Shown piece by piece: positions 19,473 to 30,703 of a stretch of 64,000 bases of DNA. A program made the translations under genes and the position numbers. Origin of the DNA: Dickeya undicola. GTDB lineage: Bacteria; Pseudomonadota; Gammaproteobacteria; Enterobacterales; Enterobacteriaceae. Every line of letters begins with the position of its first letter. Positions within the stretch are counted from its first letter, which is position 1. The stretch lies in assembly GCF_000784735.1 (NCBI RefSeq), contig NZ_JSYG01000009.1, positions 1-64,000 of the forward strand, written 5' to 3'. The notes under the pieces are model-generated. The model was given only the letters and a program-made list of their open reading frames with translations, was not told the DNA's origin and did no database searches.

Positions 19473-20183
19473 ATGGATCGATTTCCACGTTCTAACGGTT
19501 CCATCGTTCAGCAGGCCAGTACTGGTTTGCAAGCTTATATGGCGCAAGTCTATGGCTGGATGACCTGCGGTTTGTTACTGACCGCGTTTGTTGCCTGGTA
19601 TGCCGCTAACACCCCGGCAGTGTTGCAGATGGTGTTCTCCAGCAAAATAACCTTCTTTGGGCTGGTGATTGCCCAACTGGGGCTGGTATTTGTGCTGTCT
19701 GGCATGGTGCACCGCCTGAGTGGTGGCGTTGCCACTACACTGTTCATGCTCTATTCCGCGCTGACTGGGCTGACGCTTTCCAGCATTTTCATCGTCTACT
19801 CCGGCGAGTCTATCGCCAGCACCTTTGTGATTACCGCTGGCATGTTCGGTGCCATGAGCCTGTACGGTTATGTCACTAAACGTGACCTGACTGGCATGGG
19901 CAGTATGCTGTTCATGGCGTTGATCGGTATCCTGCTGGCAACGCTGGTGAATTTCTGGCTGAAAAGCGAAGGGTTGCAGCTTGCCATCACCTACATCGGG
20001 GTGCTGGTGTTTGTCGGCCTGACGGCTTACGACACACAAAAGTTGAAAAACATCGGTGAAGAGCTGTCGGTTGATGACCGGGACAGTTTCCGCAAGTACT
20101 CGATCATGGGCGCGTTGACGTTGTATCTGGATTTCATCAACCTGTTCCTGATGCTGCTGCGTTTGTTCGGCAGCCGTCGGTGA
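19473..20183 (+). CDS. ybhL: Bax inhibitor-1/YccA family membrane protein
   Basis: A 236-residue inner-membrane protein with about seven membrane segments, closely resembling E. coli YbhL. The family (BI-1, TMBIM) includes pH-dependent calcium leak channels; the enterobacterial role is not established. The conserved AYDTQKLK segment near the C-terminus is present, as are the paired acidic residues nearby. The start MDRFPRSNGS at 19473 matches E. coli. In E. coli it follows moaE directly; here fbpABC intervenes. Confidence 0.93.
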   Translation: MDRFPRSNGSIVQQASTGLQAYMAQVYGWMTCGLLLTAFVAWYAANTPAVLQMVFSSKITFFGLVIAQLGLVFVLSGMVHRLSGGVATTLFMLYSALTGLTLSSIFIVYSGESIASTFVITAGMFGAMSLYGYVTKRDLTGMGSMLFMALIGILLATLVNFWLKSEGLQLAITYIGVLVFVGLTAYDTQKLKNIGEELSVDDRDSFRKYSIMGALTLYLDFINLFLMLLRLFGSRR

Positions 20184-20265
20184 GGGTGTTGCAGATTACT
20201 GGCAACCCTTCTTAGTTACAGATAATGGGGCTTTCCGGCGTTAAAACTGTGCTGAGGCAAGCGAC

Positions 20266-20499
20266 TTCGCCGGGTGAGCCGCATGGACGCGGCGAAAGTC
20301 CGCGCCGCGCCGGACAAAAACGCCGGGAGCGTTTTTGAACAGCGTTTACGCTGGCCCGTAGGGCGAGCCCCAAGGATGGGGCGAGTAAGCGCGTCACGGA
20401 CGGCCCGAACAGCGAAGTCGAATGCCGAAGGTAGCGCGTAGCGCCACAGTTTAGCCACTAGCCAGTGGTCAAGGAGAGGTGGCGTTTGAACCTCTCCTT
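20266..20499. repeat. array of eight consecutive small hairpins (structured intergenic element)
   Basis: The 441-base gap between ybhL and the converging clsB holds no gene but a dense series of inverted repeats: TTCGCCG/CGGCGAA (20266-20296), AAAAACGC/GCGTTTTT (20316-20336), CAGCG/CGCTG (20340-20353), GCCC/GGGC (about 20353-20364), GCCCC/GGGGC (20367-20382), GCGC/GCGC (20434-20444), CCACT/AGTGG (20455-20468) and AAGGAGAGGT/ACCTCTCCTT (20471-20499). The second and last could act as terminators. The pattern looks like a composite extragenic repeat or structured RNA; I do not recognise a named family. Confidence 0.6.
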
Positions 20500-20624
20500 G
20501 TCGTGCGTGCTATGAAGTGGCAAAGAAACCACACCGTTTATCCCGCACGAAACCATTCACTGACCAGACATACATCTCCGTTCACAAAACAACACGGCTG
20601 TTTGTCGACAGCCTTAGAGTTTTG

Positions 20625-21836
20625 TTATTTCTTTTCGCTGTCATCCGTCGGCGGGTGTCCCACCTGGGTTAACTGCGGGCTGTGCGCTGGCAGCCAGCCG
20701 ACCAGAGACGGGAAGCGTTTCAGGAAGTGAAACACCACGACGTTTTTGATTATCTGCCAGTACGAGCGTTTTGGCAGTTGCGACGGCTCAACCCGCACGC
20801 AGTCTTCGCGAATAAGCTGGTGCAGGTTGTCCCGCAGTTGTTGGTTGAAATTGCGGTCATTGATGACCAGATTGGCTTCGAGGTTGAGCGCCAGACTGAG
20901 CGGGTCCAGATTGCTGGAGCCGACGGTAGTCCAATATTCATCCTGTAATGCGACTTTGCCGTGCAACGGCTGCCGACGGTATTCATAAATCTCCACCCCG
21001 GCTTTCACCAGCCAGGGATAGAGCAGACGTGCGCCGACCAGAACGATCGGCATATCCGGCTGACCCTGAATGATCAACCGAACCCGCACATCTCGTCGCG
21101 CGGCCTTGCGCATCGCTCTCAACAGACGATAGCCGGGGAAAAAATAGGCATTGGCGATCACCACCTCGCGTTTAGCCCGTCGCAACATCAGCAGGTATTG
21201 GCGTTCGATGTCGCGGCGGTGCAGACCGTTGTCGCGCCAGACAAACAGCGCCTGCGCGTTGCCGGGGTGGGGGTTACGCACCACGCGGCGAAACCGTTGC
21301 CGCCAGCCGCCACGGCGATCATCATCGTGCGCCAGTGCGGCGAGCACAAACCGGTAGATATCATCTACCACCGGGCCGCGCACTTTAACGGCGTAATCCT
21401 GCTTGGCTTCCGGGCCGTAGTCGCTCAGGTGGTCGGCCGAGTAGTTGATGCCGCCGATCCAGGCGGTGTGGCTGTCCACCACCACGATCTTGCGGTGCAG
21501 CCGCCGGAACAGATTGGTGCTTATCAGGCCGAACAGGCGTGGGCGCGGATCGTAAAAGTGGAAGCGAACACCGGCGTCCACCATCGGCGCGAGAAAGTCG
21601 GACGACAGGTCGTGCGAACCGTAGCCGTCGGCGGTGGCATCCACACTGACGCCACGTTGCGCCGCCGCGATCAGCACGTCCCGCAACGCGTAGCCCACCT
21701 TGTCTTCAAACCAGATGAAGGTTTCCAGCACCACCCGGTTGCGTGCCTGGCGGATGGCGTCAAACACACTGGGGTAGAATTCGTCGCCATTCACCAGCAG
21801 TTCAATCTGGTTGCCGTCGCGCCATTCGGTTTTCAC
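20625..21836 (-). CDS. clsB: cardiolipin synthase B
   Basis: A phospholipase-D superfamily enzyme of 403 residues that makes cardiolipin and can form phosphatidylglycerol. It contains two HKD motifs: HRKIVVVD with H114, K116 and D121, and HGKVALQD near residue 295. It has no N-terminal membrane helices, unlike ClsA. It starts inside the end of ybhP (ATGA overlap), and ClsB-YbhP form a conserved pair in E. coli where YbhP contributes to activity. Confidence 0.95.
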   Translation of the reverse strand: MKTEWRDGNQIELLVNGDEFYPSVFDAIRQARNRVVLETFIWFEDKVGYALRDVLIAAAQRGVSVDATADGYGSHDLSSDFLAPMVDAGVRFHFYDPRPRLFGLISTNLFRRLHRKIVVVDSHTAWIGGINYSADHLSDYGPEAKQDYAVKVRGPVVDDIYRFVLAALAHDDDRRGGWRQRFRRVVRNPHPGNAQALFVWRDNGLHRRDIERQYLLMLRRAKREVVIANAYFFPGYRLLRAMRKAARRDVRVRLIIQGQPDMPIVLVGARLLYPWLVKAGVEIYEYRRQPLHGKVALQDEYWTTVGSSNLDPLSLALNLEANLVINDRNFNQQLRDNLHQLIREDCVRVEPSQLPKRSYWQIIKNVVVFHFLKRFPSLVGWLPAHSPQLTQVGHPPTDDSEKK

Positions 21837-22603
21837 AAGTGAATCTCCACCGCCAGCGGCGCATGATCAGACAGGTGCGACCAGGGTTTGGACGACAGTA
21901 ATTTCGGTACGCTGGTCCGGGCGTTGCGTACATAAATGCGGTCGAGGCGCAGTAACGGAAAGCGAGCGGGAAAGGTTCGTGCCGGTTTGCCGAAATGCTG
22001 GCTGAAGACCTCTTCCAGACCGGCACTGCGTTTCAGCAGCGCGCTGGCTTTCATCTGCCAGTCGTTGAAATCCCCGGCGACGATCAGGGGCACATCGGCG
22101 GGTAGCGTTGCCAGCAGATCGCACAGTAACGCCATTTGTTGTCGGCGGTGCGAGGCGGTGAGCCCCATGTGTACACACACCACGTGGATGTGCAAATCCC
22201 GGTTGGGGACTTTCAGAACACAATGCAGGATACCGCGTTTGGCTCTTTTGGATACCGATACGTCCAGATTGCGGTAGCTGAAAATCGGAAAGCGAGATAG
22301 CACCGCGTTGCCGTGCTCGCCTTCCGGGTAAACCGCATTGCGCCCGTAGGCGTAATCGTTCCACATGGTTTCCGCCAGAAATTCGTAGTGCGAGGTGTCC
22401 GGCCAGTGTTCTACCTGCAGTGGATGGGTGGAATGGCGGCCCAGCACTTCTTGCAGACAGACGATATCGGCGGAAACCGAGCGCACGGCATCACGCAGTT
22501 CCGGCAGGATGAAGCGGCGGTTCAGTGCGCTGAACCCTTTATGGGTATTGATGGTCAGCACGGTGAAAGAAAACCCTAATGACGGTTGCGAGACGGTATC
22601 CAT
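21833..22603 (-). CDS. ybhP: endonuclease/exonuclease/phosphatase family protein YbhP
   Basis: A 256-residue protein of the EEP superfamily (DNase I-like fold), resembling E. coli YbhP. Active-site motifs [19 protein letters not shown] and LSDHAPL are present. It is the partner gene of clsB and may act on phospholipid or a phosphodiester product; the substrate is unknown. I set the start at 22603 ([10 protein letters not shown]) by comparison with E. coli and a GGGAAAAC ribosome site; the frame extends 33 codons upstream. Confidence 0.92.
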   Translation of the reverse strand: MDTVSQPSLGFSFTVLTINTHKGFSALNRRFILPELRDAVRSVSADIVCLQEVLGRHSTHPLQVEHWPDTSHYEFLAETMWNDYAYGRNAVYPEGEHGNAVLSRFPIFSYRNLDVSVSKRAKRGILHCVLKVPNRDLHIHVVCVHMGLTASHRRQQMALLCDLLATLPADVPLIVAGDFNDWQMKASALLKRSAGLEEVFSQHFGKPARTFPARFPLLRLDRIYVRNARTSVPKLLSSKPWSHLSDHAPLAVEIHL

Positions 22604-22694
22604 TGTTTTCCCTCGTTCCCAAGTAGCTGAATAATCAGTGTAGTCAGTGTTTGGCAAAGCGTCGCTGGCGGTGGGGGTAGCGGGTTTACGTAGC

Positions 22695-23801
22695 CTAGCC
22701 AATTTTGCGCCGAAACAGGGCGTAGGCGGCGCTGCCCGTGGTGGCGGTGATGACCAGCAACGGCCACACGCCGCGCCAGACTACACTCAGGCTGGCATTT
22801 TTCAGATATATCTGTTTGGTGATGTCGGTGAAGTGGCGCACCGGGTTGACCCAGGTCAGCTGTTGCAACCACATCGGCATATTCTCGACGGGGGATACAT
22901 AACCGGACAGTAAAATAGCGGGCATGATGAAGACAAATACGCCGATAAACGCTTGTTGCTGGGTAGAGCAGAGTGCGGAAATCAACAGCCCGAAGCCCAC
23001 CAGTGATAACCCGTAGACCAACATGCAGAGGTAGAACAGCAGCAGCGACCCGGAAAACGGGATGCGGTAGGCCAGGATACCGGCCGCCAGCACAATACTG
23101 GCCTGAACGGTGGCGACAATCAGCGCGGGTACGGCTTTTCCGACAAAAATTTGCCCGGTGGACAGCGGCGACACCAGCAGTTGTTCCAGCGTGCCTTGTT
23201 CCCGCTCACGCGCCACTGACAGCGCGGTGACGATCAACACGCCAATGGTGGTGATCAGCGCCACCAGCGATGGCACCACAAACCACTTGTAGTCCAGATT
23301 GGGGTTGTACCAGTGGCGAATCACCAGCTCACTCTGGTGCGTCAGCGTCGGGTCGTTCAACTGTTCCAACTGATAATCCTGCACGATCTGCTGCACATAA
23401 CGGGCGGCGATCTGGGCGCTGTTGGAGTGGCGTCCGTCGAGTAGAAGCTGGATGCTGGTCGGCGTGCCGCTGACCAACTGGCGCGAGAAGTCAGGCGGGA
23501 AGCGCACCAGCAGCAGCGCCCGTTGGTTATCAATCGTGGGTGCGATGTCCTGCGGGCTGCGCAGGGTGATAACCCGCGAAAAGGCGCTGGCGCTGGCGAA
23601 ACGCTGCGTCAGTTCTACTGAGGCCGGGCCGTTGTCTTCACTGTAAATGGCGAGCGTGGCGTCGGTGACGTCCAGCGTGGCAGCAAACGGGAACAGTAAC
23701 ACTTGCAGCAGCACCGGCAACACCAAAATGGCGCGGGTCTGCGGCTCGCGTAGCAATGACTGAAGCTCTTTGCGGATCAGTGTCCACAGACGATGCAACA
23801 T
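22695..23801 (-). CDS. ybhR: ABC exporter permease YbhR
   Basis: ABC-2 type permease of 368 residues with one N-terminal membrane helix, a long periplasmic domain (about residues 50-170) and five C-terminal helices. It pairs with YbhS as the membrane heterodimer of YbhFSR, an exporter linked in E. coli to Na+/H+ transport and cefoperazone or chloramphenicol sensitivity. The start [10 protein letters not shown] at 23801 matches E. coli. Last gene of ybhGFSR, 63 bases after ybhS. Confidence 0.94.
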   Translation of the reverse strand: MLHRLWTLIRKELQSLLREPQTRAILVLPVLLQVLLFPFAATLDVTDATLAIYSEDNGPASVELTQRFASASAFSRVITLRSPQDIAPTIDNQRALLLVRFPPDFSRQLVSGTPTSIQLLLDGRHSNSAQIAARYVQQIVQDYQLEQLNDPTLTHQSELVIRHWYNPNLDYKWFVVPSLVALITTIGVLIVTALSVAREREQGTLEQLLVSPLSTGQIFVGKAVPALIVATVQASIVLAAGILAYRIPFSGSLLLFYLCMLVYGLSLVGFGLLISALCSTQQQAFIGVFVFIMPAILLSGYVSPVENMPMWLQQLTWVNPVRHFTDITKQIYLKNASLSVVWRGVWPLLVITATTGSAAYALFRRKIG

Positions 23802-23864
23802 AGGCTTTCCCTCATCAGCGTACCGACGTCTATCCGGCACCAACCGGTTGATGCATTACCGTGC

Positions 23865-25010
23865 CTAGTCCAGTCTTCGGCGGGTTTTCCAGGCGGTAAG
23901 CCCGATAAAAAATACTGCTGACAGCAGTAAAAACAGCAGGTTCATCAACAGCACGCTACCGATATTTCCGGCCAGAAACAGGGTTTGCAGCGTGCTGACG
24001 AAATAGCGGGCGGGGATCAGGTATGACACCGCCTGTACCGGCAGCGGCATACTGTGGATTTCGAAAATAAACCCGGACAGCATGACGGCGGGCAGAAACG
24101 CGGCGTTGAGCGCCACCATTGCCGCATTGAACTGATTGCGTGTTAGGGTGGAAATCAGCAATCCCATCCCCAGCGTACTGGCGAGAAACAGGCTGCTCAG
24201 GCCGAACAGCCACCACAGCGAGCCGCGATAAGGCACCCCCAGCACAAACACCGCCACCACCACGCACAGAGCCATAGCGATCATGCCCAGCACGTAATAG
24301 GGGAGCAATTTGGTGAGCAGCAATTCGGTGCGAGTAACCTGCGTTGACAGCAGCGCTTCCATGGTGCCGCGTTCCCACTCGCGGGCGATCACCAGTGAGG
24401 TCAGGATAGCGCCGATCACCGTCATAATGATGGTAATGGCACCGGGGATGATGAAGTGCTGGCTGATGGCGGCGGCGTTGAACCAGTAGCGGGTTTGCAC
24501 CTCAATCAGCGGTTGATAGCGGCCGCCGTGGTCCTGCGCATACTGCTGCTGCCAGCGTTGCCACACCCCTTGTGCGTAGCCCTGCACGAATTGCGCGGTA
24601 TTCGGTTCGCTGCCGTCGGTGATGACCTGAATCGGTGCGCGGTCCTGCGGGTGTGCCAGCCGTTTGGCGAAATCGGCCGGGATGACCACCAGGCCGCGAA
24701 TCTGCCCGGCCTGCATCCGTGCTATCAGCGCCGGGCGGTTGTTGCTAAGGGTGACGGACAGAAAGGGCGAGCCGGTAAAGGCACGTGCCAGGCTGTCGGC
24801 CTCGGCGCTGTGTTGTTCTATCAGTACGCCGACGTTCAGGCGGCTGGAGTCGAGGTTGATGCCGTAGCCGAAGATGAACAGCAGCAACAGCGGGATGACG
24901 AAAGCGATCAGCGCGCTGCTGGGGTCGCGCAGGATCTGGCGGGTTTCCTTCAGGCACAGTGCGCGTAAGCGACGCCAGGAAAAACGTTTATCGTCAATCG
25001 GTTGTGACAT
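23865..25010 (-). CDS. ybhS: ABC exporter permease YbhS
   Basis: Second ABC-2 type permease, 381 residues, with the same layout as YbhR. The [18 protein letters not shown] segment is the family's conserved cytoplasmic loop that contacts the ATPase. The start at 25010 ([10 protein letters not shown]) lies 17 bases inside the end of ybhF, so translation is coupled. Confidence 0.94.
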   Translation of the reverse strand: MSQPIDDKRFSWRRLRALCLKETRQILRDPSSALIAFVIPLLLLFIFGYGINLDSSRLNVGVLIEQHSAEADSLARAFTGSPFLSVTLSNNRPALIARMQAGQIRGLVVIPADFAKRLAHPQDRAPIQVITDGSEPNTAQFVQGYAQGVWQRWQQQYAQDHGGRYQPLIEVQTRYWFNAAAISQHFIIPGAITIIMTVIGAILTSLVIAREWERGTMEALLSTQVTRTELLLTKLLPYYVLGMIAMALCVVVAVFVLGVPYRGSLWWLFGLSSLFLASTLGMGLLISTLTRNQFNAAMVALNAAFLPAVMLSGFIFEIHSMPLPVQAVSYLIPARYFVSTLQTLFLAGNIGSVLLMNLLFLLLSAVFFIGLTAWKTRRRLD

Positions 25011-26745
25011 GGCGGGCCTCCCGATCATAAGTCTGCACCAGCGTGATGAACGCCTGCTCCATGGTCGGTTCCGGTGTGTCGTCGCGGGCGGCCTGGCGTT
25101 TCAGGTCATCCGGTGTGCCGCTGGCGATGAGCCGACCGCGGTATACCAGCCCGATGCGGTCGCAGTATTCGGCTTCATCCATAAAATGGGTGGTGACCAT
25201 CACCGTCACACCTTTGTCCACCATGCCGTTGATGTGTTGCCAGAACTCCCGACGAGTAAACGGGTCGACACCGGAGGTGGGTTCGTCAAGAAACAGGATG
25301 TCCGGTTCGTGCATCAGCGCGCAGGCCAGCGCCAGCCGCTGACGGAAACCGAGCGGTAGTGCGTCGGGCGTTTGCTGGAAGATGGGGTGAAAGTTGAACG
25401 CCCGCGCCATACTGTTCACCTTATCCTGCTGGCGCTGGCCGCGCAGGCCGTAAACGCCGGAGAAAAAACGCAGGTTTTGTTCCACGGTCAGGTTGCCGTA
25501 CAACGAAAATTTTTGTGCCATGTAGCCGAGATGCTGCCGCGCCCGGCCGGAACGGGTTTTGAGGTCCATGTCCAGCACCAGCGCCTGGCCTTCGGTCGGT
25601 GTCAGCAGGCCGCACATCATGCGAAAGGTGGTGGACTTCCCGGCACCGTTCGGCCCCAGCAGGCCGAAGATTTCACCACGGTGCACCTGAAAACTTACCC
25701 GGTCGGTGGCGGCAAAATCGCCAAATTTCTTGGTCAGATTGCGCGCTTCGATCACCGTTTCCCCGCGATGGGTGTCCAACTGCGGCAGGATCGCCGCCAG
25801 CGAGGAGGTGGCGCTCGGCCCGCCGCCTAACAAGTCGATGAAGGCGTCTTCAAAACGCGGTGCGGTGTCCTGCACGCTGTCCGGCGACAGCGTAAGCGTA
25901 TGCAGCAGCGTGGCGCGATCCGCCTGCGGTTTCAGAATCAGCCGCACGTAGCGCCCCTGAATCACGCCGTCGCTGACCTGTGGCTGACGCAGCGCCTGTT
26001 GTAACAGACGCCGGTGGTTGCCGTCTGGCTGGTCGAGCAGCAGGCAACGGCCTGCCATCCGTTGTGTCAGGTCGGCGGGGGCTCCCCGATAGAGCAATTC
26101 ACCCTCGTTAAGCAGCAGCACGTCACGGCATTGTTCCGCCTCGTCCAGATAGGAAGTGCTCCACAGAATCAACATGCCATCATCGGCCAGTTCATGCACC
26201 ATCCGCCACAATTCGCGGCGGGAGATAGGGTCGACGCCGACCCCCGGTTCATCCAGCAGCAACACGCTGGGCTGCCCAATCAGGGTGCAGGCCAGCCCCA
26301 GTTTCTGCTTCATGCCGCCGGAGAGTTTGCCTGCCAGCCGGGTGGTGAAGCGGGTGAGGTCGGTAAACTGCAACAGCCTCTCAAAGGTGGTGCGACGAGT
26401 GTCACCGGTGATACCGCGCAGGTCGGCGTACAGTGTCAGGTTTTCCATCACGGTGAGGTCTTCATACAGGCCGAATTTCTGCGGCATGTAGCCGAGCCGG
26501 GCATGTAACTGACGGTCATCGGCGATCGGGTCTAACCCCATCACCCGAATCGTGCCCGCGCTGGGCGTCAGCAATCCGGCCAGCATACGCATTAGCGTGG
26601 TCTTGCCTGCGCCATCCGGCCCTACCAGCCCGGTGACTGCCCCGGCACGAATCTCGGCACTCAACGGTGCCAGCGCCGGTTTTGTCATGCCGTCGAAGCG
26701 TTTTTCCAGTGTATCGAGGCGGATCAGCGGCAGGTCACTGGTCAT
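24994..26745 (-). CDS. ybhF: ABC exporter ATP-binding protein YbhF (two ATPase domains)
   Basis: A 583-residue protein with two ATPase domains in tandem. Domain 1 has Walker [10 protein letters not shown] near residue 42 and LSGGMKQKL; domain 2 has Walker [10 protein letters not shown] near residue 368 and the degenerate signature LPLGFRQRL with Walker [14 protein letters not shown]. It energises the YbhSR permeases. It overlaps ybhG upstream by 11 bases and ybhS downstream by 17. Confidence 0.94.
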   Translation of the reverse strand: MTSDLPLIRLDTLEKRFDGMTKPALAPLSAEIRAGAVTGLVGPDGAGKTTLMRMLAGLLTPSAGTIRVMGLDPIADDRQLHARLGYMPQKFGLYEDLTVMENLTLYADLRGITGDTRRTTFERLLQFTDLTRFTTRLAGKLSGGMKQKLGLACTLIGQPSVLLLDEPGVGVDPISRRELWRMVHELADDGMLILWSTSYLDEAEQCRDVLLLNEGELLYRGAPADLTQRMAGRCLLLDQPDGNHRRLLQQALRQPQVSDGVIQGRYVRLILKPQADRATLLHTLTLSPDSVQDTAPRFEDAFIDLLGGGPSATSSLAAILPQLDTHRGETVIEARNLTKKFGDFAATDRVSFQVHRGEIFGLLGPNGAGKSTTFRMMCGLLTPTEGQALVLDMDLKTRSGRARQHLGYMAQKFSLYGNLTVEQNLRFFSGVYGLRGQRQQDKVNSMARAFNFHPIFQQTPDALPLGFRQRLALACALMHEPDILFLDEPTSGVDPFTRREFWQHINGMVDKGVTVMVTTHFMDEAEYCDRIGLVYRGRLIASGTPDDLKRQAARDDTPEPTMEQAFITLVQTYDREARHVTTD

Positions 26746-27739
26746 GACGTGATCTATCCGGTGCCAGCGTGAGGGTCACCGGCATCCCCTGACGCAGGCC
26801 GTCGTTCGCGTCGCTGACGATGATGCGCAGCCGGTACACCAGATCGGTACGTAATTCCGTGGTTTCAACATTTTTCGGCGTGAACTCGGCGCTGGGTGAC
26901 ACAAAACCAATTCTGCCGTGATAGGGTCGGTTTGGGCGACCGTCGGTGTAGATCAGCACCTCGCGACCGGGCGCGGCGCGGCCCAGTTGGGTTTCGGTAA
27001 CGTAGGCGCGAATCCATACCGGCTGGGTCAGCGACAGGGTAAAGACGGTGCTGCCCGCGCTTAACATACTACCGGCTTCGGCGGCTCGGGTCAGGATCAC
27101 ACCGGGAGAGGGGGCGTACAGGCGAGTGTCTTGTAGGTTCAGTTGCGCCTGCGCTTCGGCGGCCTGCGCCTGGGCAAGCGTAGCGGCAGCGGCGGCGATT
27201 TCCTGCGGTCGGTTGCCGCGCTCATACTGGCTCAGTTTTTCCCGTGCCGCCTGCAACGTCGCCTGCGTTTGGTTGCGGGTGGAACGGGCGTCTTCCAGCG
27301 TGTTGGCGGCCAGCGTATGTTGTTTCCACAGGCCGAGCTGGCGCTGGTAAAAACTGTTGGCGTAGTCGTAGGCGGCCTGCGCTTGTTCCAGTTGCGAACG
27401 CACCTGGGCGATTTCCTCGCTGCGGTAGCCTTCTCGCAGCAGGGCCAGTTGTGCTTGTGCACTGGCGACGCTGGCTTTTTCCTGACGTAGCGCGTTCTGC
27501 TGCGGCGCGTCATCCAGTCGGGCCAACAGTTGCCTAGGCTGGACTGCATCCCCTTCATCCACATTCAGCGCGGTCAGGCGTCCGCTGACCCGAAACCCCA
27601 AATTGACGCTGCGGATATCCACATTACCGTACAGTGTCAGCGGTGCATCTTGCTGGTTACGGTAGTGTATCAGGCTGTAACCCGCGGCGGTGGCAGCGAT
27701 CAACGCCAGCACCAGCCATCCCCCTGTTTTTTTATTCAT
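26735..27739 (-). CDS. ybhG: HlyD-family membrane fusion protein YbhG
   Basis: A periplasmic adaptor of 334 residues, with an N-terminal membrane anchor (residues 7-22), a lipoyl/barrel-sandwich domain ([16 protein letters not shown]), a long Gln/Ala-rich coiled-coil hairpin (about residues 80-205) and a C-terminal beta-barrel. It is the first gene of ybhGFSR and would link the exporter to an outer-membrane channel such as TolC. In E. coli the TetR repressor gene cecR lies just upstream; no such gene is present here. Confidence 0.93.
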   Translation of the reverse strand: MNKKTGGWLVLALIAATAAGYSLIHYRNQQDAPLTLYGNVDIRSVNLGFRVSGRLTALNVDEGDAVQPRQLLARLDDAPQQNALRQEKASVASAQAQLALLREGYRSEEIAQVRSQLEQAQAAYDYANSFYQRQLGLWKQHTLAANTLEDARSTRNQTQATLQAAREKLSQYERGNRPQEIAAAAATLAQAQAAEAQAQLNLQDTRLYAPSPGVILTRAAEAGSMLSAGSTVFTLSLTQPVWIRAYVTETQLGRAAPGREVLIYTDGRPNRPYHGRIGFVSPSAEFTPKNVETTELRTDLVYRLRIIVSDANDGLRQGMPVTLTLAPDRSRHDQ

Positions 27740-28164
27740 AGCGCTCCCGATATGACGTCGTGTTATGACTCATCTCGTGATTCCGACGACATGACTTAAG
27801 CATAATCCGGCATTTAGCCGATTGCCGTGTTCTGACGCGACAGCGTGCGGATTCAGCACGGATATAGATTGCTAGCGTAAGAAAAATGCAGTTTTTCAAC
27901 CAATAACCGGTTGATATTCATGAAGAGCAAGGTCATTTTGCGCAGAATGCAGAGGATAAAATGTGATCGACAGATAAAAATTCCTCAAACAAGCGATTTC
28001 CTGTTACAATCGCGCGCAGTCACGCACCGTAGTTTGTGCCCATTCATCTGGAGTCAGCGTAGTCAGGCGTGTATGCCGACACGGCGCTGAACCCATCTGT
28101 TATCACCCTGAAAACTGCACCGGCGAATGCCGCCGGGTAGGGTGAATCTGGAGTTGTTCTCGTT
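27740..28164. other. divergent ybhG/rhlE intergenic region, cecR absent
   Basis: In E. coli this position holds cecR (ybiH), the TetR-type repressor of ybhGFSR and rhlE. Here no open frame of any size resembles it. The gap contains an inverted repeat TCAACC-AATAACC-GGTTGA (27896-27914), a possible operator, and a long rhlE leader. I see no other gene. Confidence 0.5.
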
Positions 28165-29535
28165 ATGTCTTTTGAATCTCTCGGTCTGAGTGCCGATATT
28201 TTGCGCGCTGTGGAAGAACAGGGCTACCGTGAGCCAACGCCGGTTCAGCGTCAGGCGATTCCGGTGGTGCTGGAAGGGCGCGACCTGATGGCTAGCGCTC
28301 AGACCGGCACCGGTAAAACGGCCGGTTTCACCCTGCCGCTGCTGCACCTGTTGAGCCACCGCCCGTCGCAGGCGAAAGGCCGCCGCCCGGTACGGGCGTT
28401 GATCCTGACGCCGACCCGCGAACTGGCGGCGCAGATCGGCGAAAACGTGCAGGCGTACAGCAAATACCTGCGTCTGCGTTCGTTGGTGGTGTTCGGCGGC
28501 GTGAGCATCAATCCGCAGATGATGAAGCTGCGCGGTGGCGTCGATATTCTGATCGCCACACCGGGCCGTCTGTTGGATCTGGAACACCAGAATGCGGTGG
28601 ACCTGTCACAGGTAGAAATTCTGGTGCTGGATGAAGCCGACCGTATGCTGGATATGGGCTTTATCCATGATATTCGTCGGGTGCTGGCGAAGCTGCCGCC
28701 CAAGCGTCAGAACCTGCTGTTTTCCGCCACCTTTTCCGACGAGATCAAGGAACTGGCTGGGAAGCTGCTCACCAATCCGGCATCGGTGGAAGTGGTGCGC
28801 CGTAATACCCCGTCCGAGCTGGTGACCCAGCACGTACATTTCGTGGATAAGAAGCGCAAACGGGAACTGTTATCCCACCTGATTGGCAAGCATGATTGGC
28901 GACAGGTGCTGGTATTTACCCGTACCAAGCACGGTGCCAACCATCTGGCGGAGCAACTGAATAAAGACGGCATCACCGCTGCCGCTATCCACGGCAACAA
29001 GAGCCAGGGCGCGCGTACCCGTGCGCTGGCAAATTTCAAAGACGGCGACATCCGCGTACTGGTGGCGACCGACATCGCTGCCCGTGGGCTAGATATCGAC
29101 CAGTTGCCGCATGTGGTCAACTACGAGCTGCCGAATGTGCCGGAAGATTACGTGCACCGTATCGGCCGTACCGGCCGTGCGGCATCAACAGGTGAGGCGT
29201 TATCGCTGGTGTGCGTTGATGAACACAAACTGCTGCGTGATATCGAGCGTCTGCTGAAGCGGGAAATTCCGCGCATGGAGATTGCCGGTTACGAGCCGGA
29301 CCCAACCATCAAGGCCGAACCGATCCAGAATGGTCGCCAGGGCGGGCGCAGTGGACGTGGCGGCGGTGCGCCGCGTCAGGGTGATCGCCCGCAAGGTGAA
29401 CACGCATCCGGACGCCCGCAGGGCGACCGTCCTCATCAGCCGCGTCGTGATGGCGCAGCGCGCCCAGCCGGACAGCGGCCGGAAGGGCAATCCGCCCGCC
29501 GCCGCCCGCCGCGCAAACCCGCTAGCGGTCAGTAA
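28165..29535 (+). CDS. rhlE: ATP-dependent RNA helicase RhlE
   Basis: A DEAD-box RNA helicase of 456 residues, involved in ribosome assembly and RNA turnover in E. coli. The Q motif ([10 protein letters not shown]) is near residue 25, Walker [11 protein letters not shown] at 43-52, DEAD in [10 protein letters not shown] near 155, SAT in LFSATF, and HRIGRTGRA follows. The tail from about residue 385 is rich in Gly, Arg, Pro and Gln, usual for RNA-binding extensions of RhlE. It converges on the downstream EamA gene with 13 bases between. Confidence 0.95.
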   Translation: MSFESLGLSADILRAVEEQGYREPTPVQRQAIPVVLEGRDLMASAQTGTGKTAGFTLPLLHLLSHRPSQAKGRRPVRALILTPTRELAAQIGENVQAYSKYLRLRSLVVFGGVSINPQMMKLRGGVDILIATPGRLLDLEHQNAVDLSQVEILVLDEADRMLDMGFIHDIRRVLAKLPPKRQNLLFSATFSDEIKELAGKLLTNPASVEVVRRNTPSELVTQHVHFVDKKRKRELLSHLIGKHDWRQVLVFTRTKHGANHLAEQLNKDGITAAAIHGNKSQGARTRALANFKDGDIRVLVATDIAARGLDIDQLPHVVNYELPNVPEDYVHRIGRTGRAASTGEALSLVCVDEHKLLRDIERLLKREIPRMEIAGYEPDPTIKAEPIQNGRQGGRSGRGGGAPRQGDRPQGEHASGRPQGDRPHQPRRDGAARPAGQRPEGQSARRRPPRKPASGQ

Positions 29536-29548
29536 TATCGCTGGGTAG

Positions 29549-30445
29549 TCATACCGCTGCTTTCGCCTCCGGTTGCGGCCGGGGGCGATAAAACATCACC
29601 GCATTGCCCGCCAGAATCAGCAGTAAACCCAACACAGCATTGCTTCGCCAGACATACCCTTCGTACAGGGTGGAGGCGGAGAGCGCGACCAACGGAAATA
29701 ACAAGGTGGCATAAGCCGCCTGGCTGGCACCAATACGCCCGACCAACGCGAAGTAGGCACCAAAACCGACAACCGAGCCGAACAGCGCCAGGTAGGACAG
29801 TGAACCGAGATAGCGCAGCGAGAATTCTGGCGTAAAACGGTAACCTAGCAGTAAGGCAACAAAGCCCATCGCCAGCGCACCATACAGCATTCCCCAACCG
29901 TTGGTGGTCATGATATCCCGGCCCATACGTTGGTGCTGGGCGCTGATAATGTTGCCGAGTGAAAAACAGTAGGTGGCAAGCAGACTCATGCCAACGCCCC
30001 ACAGCAATTGTGGGCTGCTGCCAAGCTGTAGCAAATCGTGCCAGAACAGCAGAATGATGCCTGCCAGCCCCAGCGGCGCAGCCAGTTTCACGTTGCGGCT
30101 GAGACGGGTGCCGAAAAAGAGTCGACTGTTGAAAGCGTTGAACAGTACCGCCATCGAAAAGATGACCGACTCCAGCCCACTGGGTATCCAGGCGACGGCA
30201 TGATAAAAACAAAAGAAATTAATGCCGAAAACCGTCACCCCCTGCGCCATACACAGCAAATGCGCGCGGCCGCTCAGCGGGCGCAAACGACGGGTCAGGA
30301 TCAAAAACGCCATTAACAACGCCGAAGCGATGGCGAAACGCCAGAAAATCGACACCTCTGGTGGCACGCTACCTTGCTGTAGGCTGATGGCGATCCAGGT
30401 GGTGCCCCAAATCAGCACCACGGCGCAATAAAGCAGGCTATTCAT
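29549..30445 (-). CDS. EamA/DMT-superfamily transporter
   Basis: A 298-residue inner-membrane protein with ten predicted helices in two EamA repeats, beginning YCAVVLIWGTTW and ending LILAGNAVMFY. The family exports metabolites and amino acids; the substrate here cannot be told from sequence. I chose the start at 30445 (MNSLLYC) because GGAG lies 7 bases upstream; five more codons exist in frame. It converges on rhlE. A second EamA gene of different sequence is divergent on the other side. Confidence 0.85.
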   Translation of the reverse strand: MNSLLYCAVVLIWGTTWIAISLQQGSVPPEVSIFWRFAIASALLMAFLILTRRLRPLSGRAHLLCMAQGVTVFGINFFCFYHAVAWIPSGLESVIFSMAVLFNAFNSRLFFGTRLSRNVKLAAPLGLAGIILLFWHDLLQLGSSPQLLWGVGMSLLATYCFSLGNIISAQHQRMGRDIMTTNGWGMLYGALAMGFVALLLGYRFTPEFSLRYLGSLSYLALFGSVVGFGAYFALVGRIGASQAAYATLLFPLVALSASTLYEGYVWRSNAVLGLLLILAGNAVMFYRPRPQPEAKAAV

Positions 30446-30703
30446 CGTCACACTCCGCAAACACCGTAAAACAGTCAGTATCCGGCATCGGCGGGGTGGT
30501 GGCTGTCAGCAAGTTGCGGTGAATAGCAGAATCCTGCGGTTTTTTTATTGCAGATAGATAATGGCATCGGCATGACGCGATGACCTATCCATTCATCCGC
30601 CCTCAGCGTTTCGACAGCTGTCGCAGGAGTCTGGGCCTAAAGAACGCGAGTCTTAATCAAGACACCGATCATCCGCCGTGTGATACTCTCCGGCCAGTAA
30701 CGT

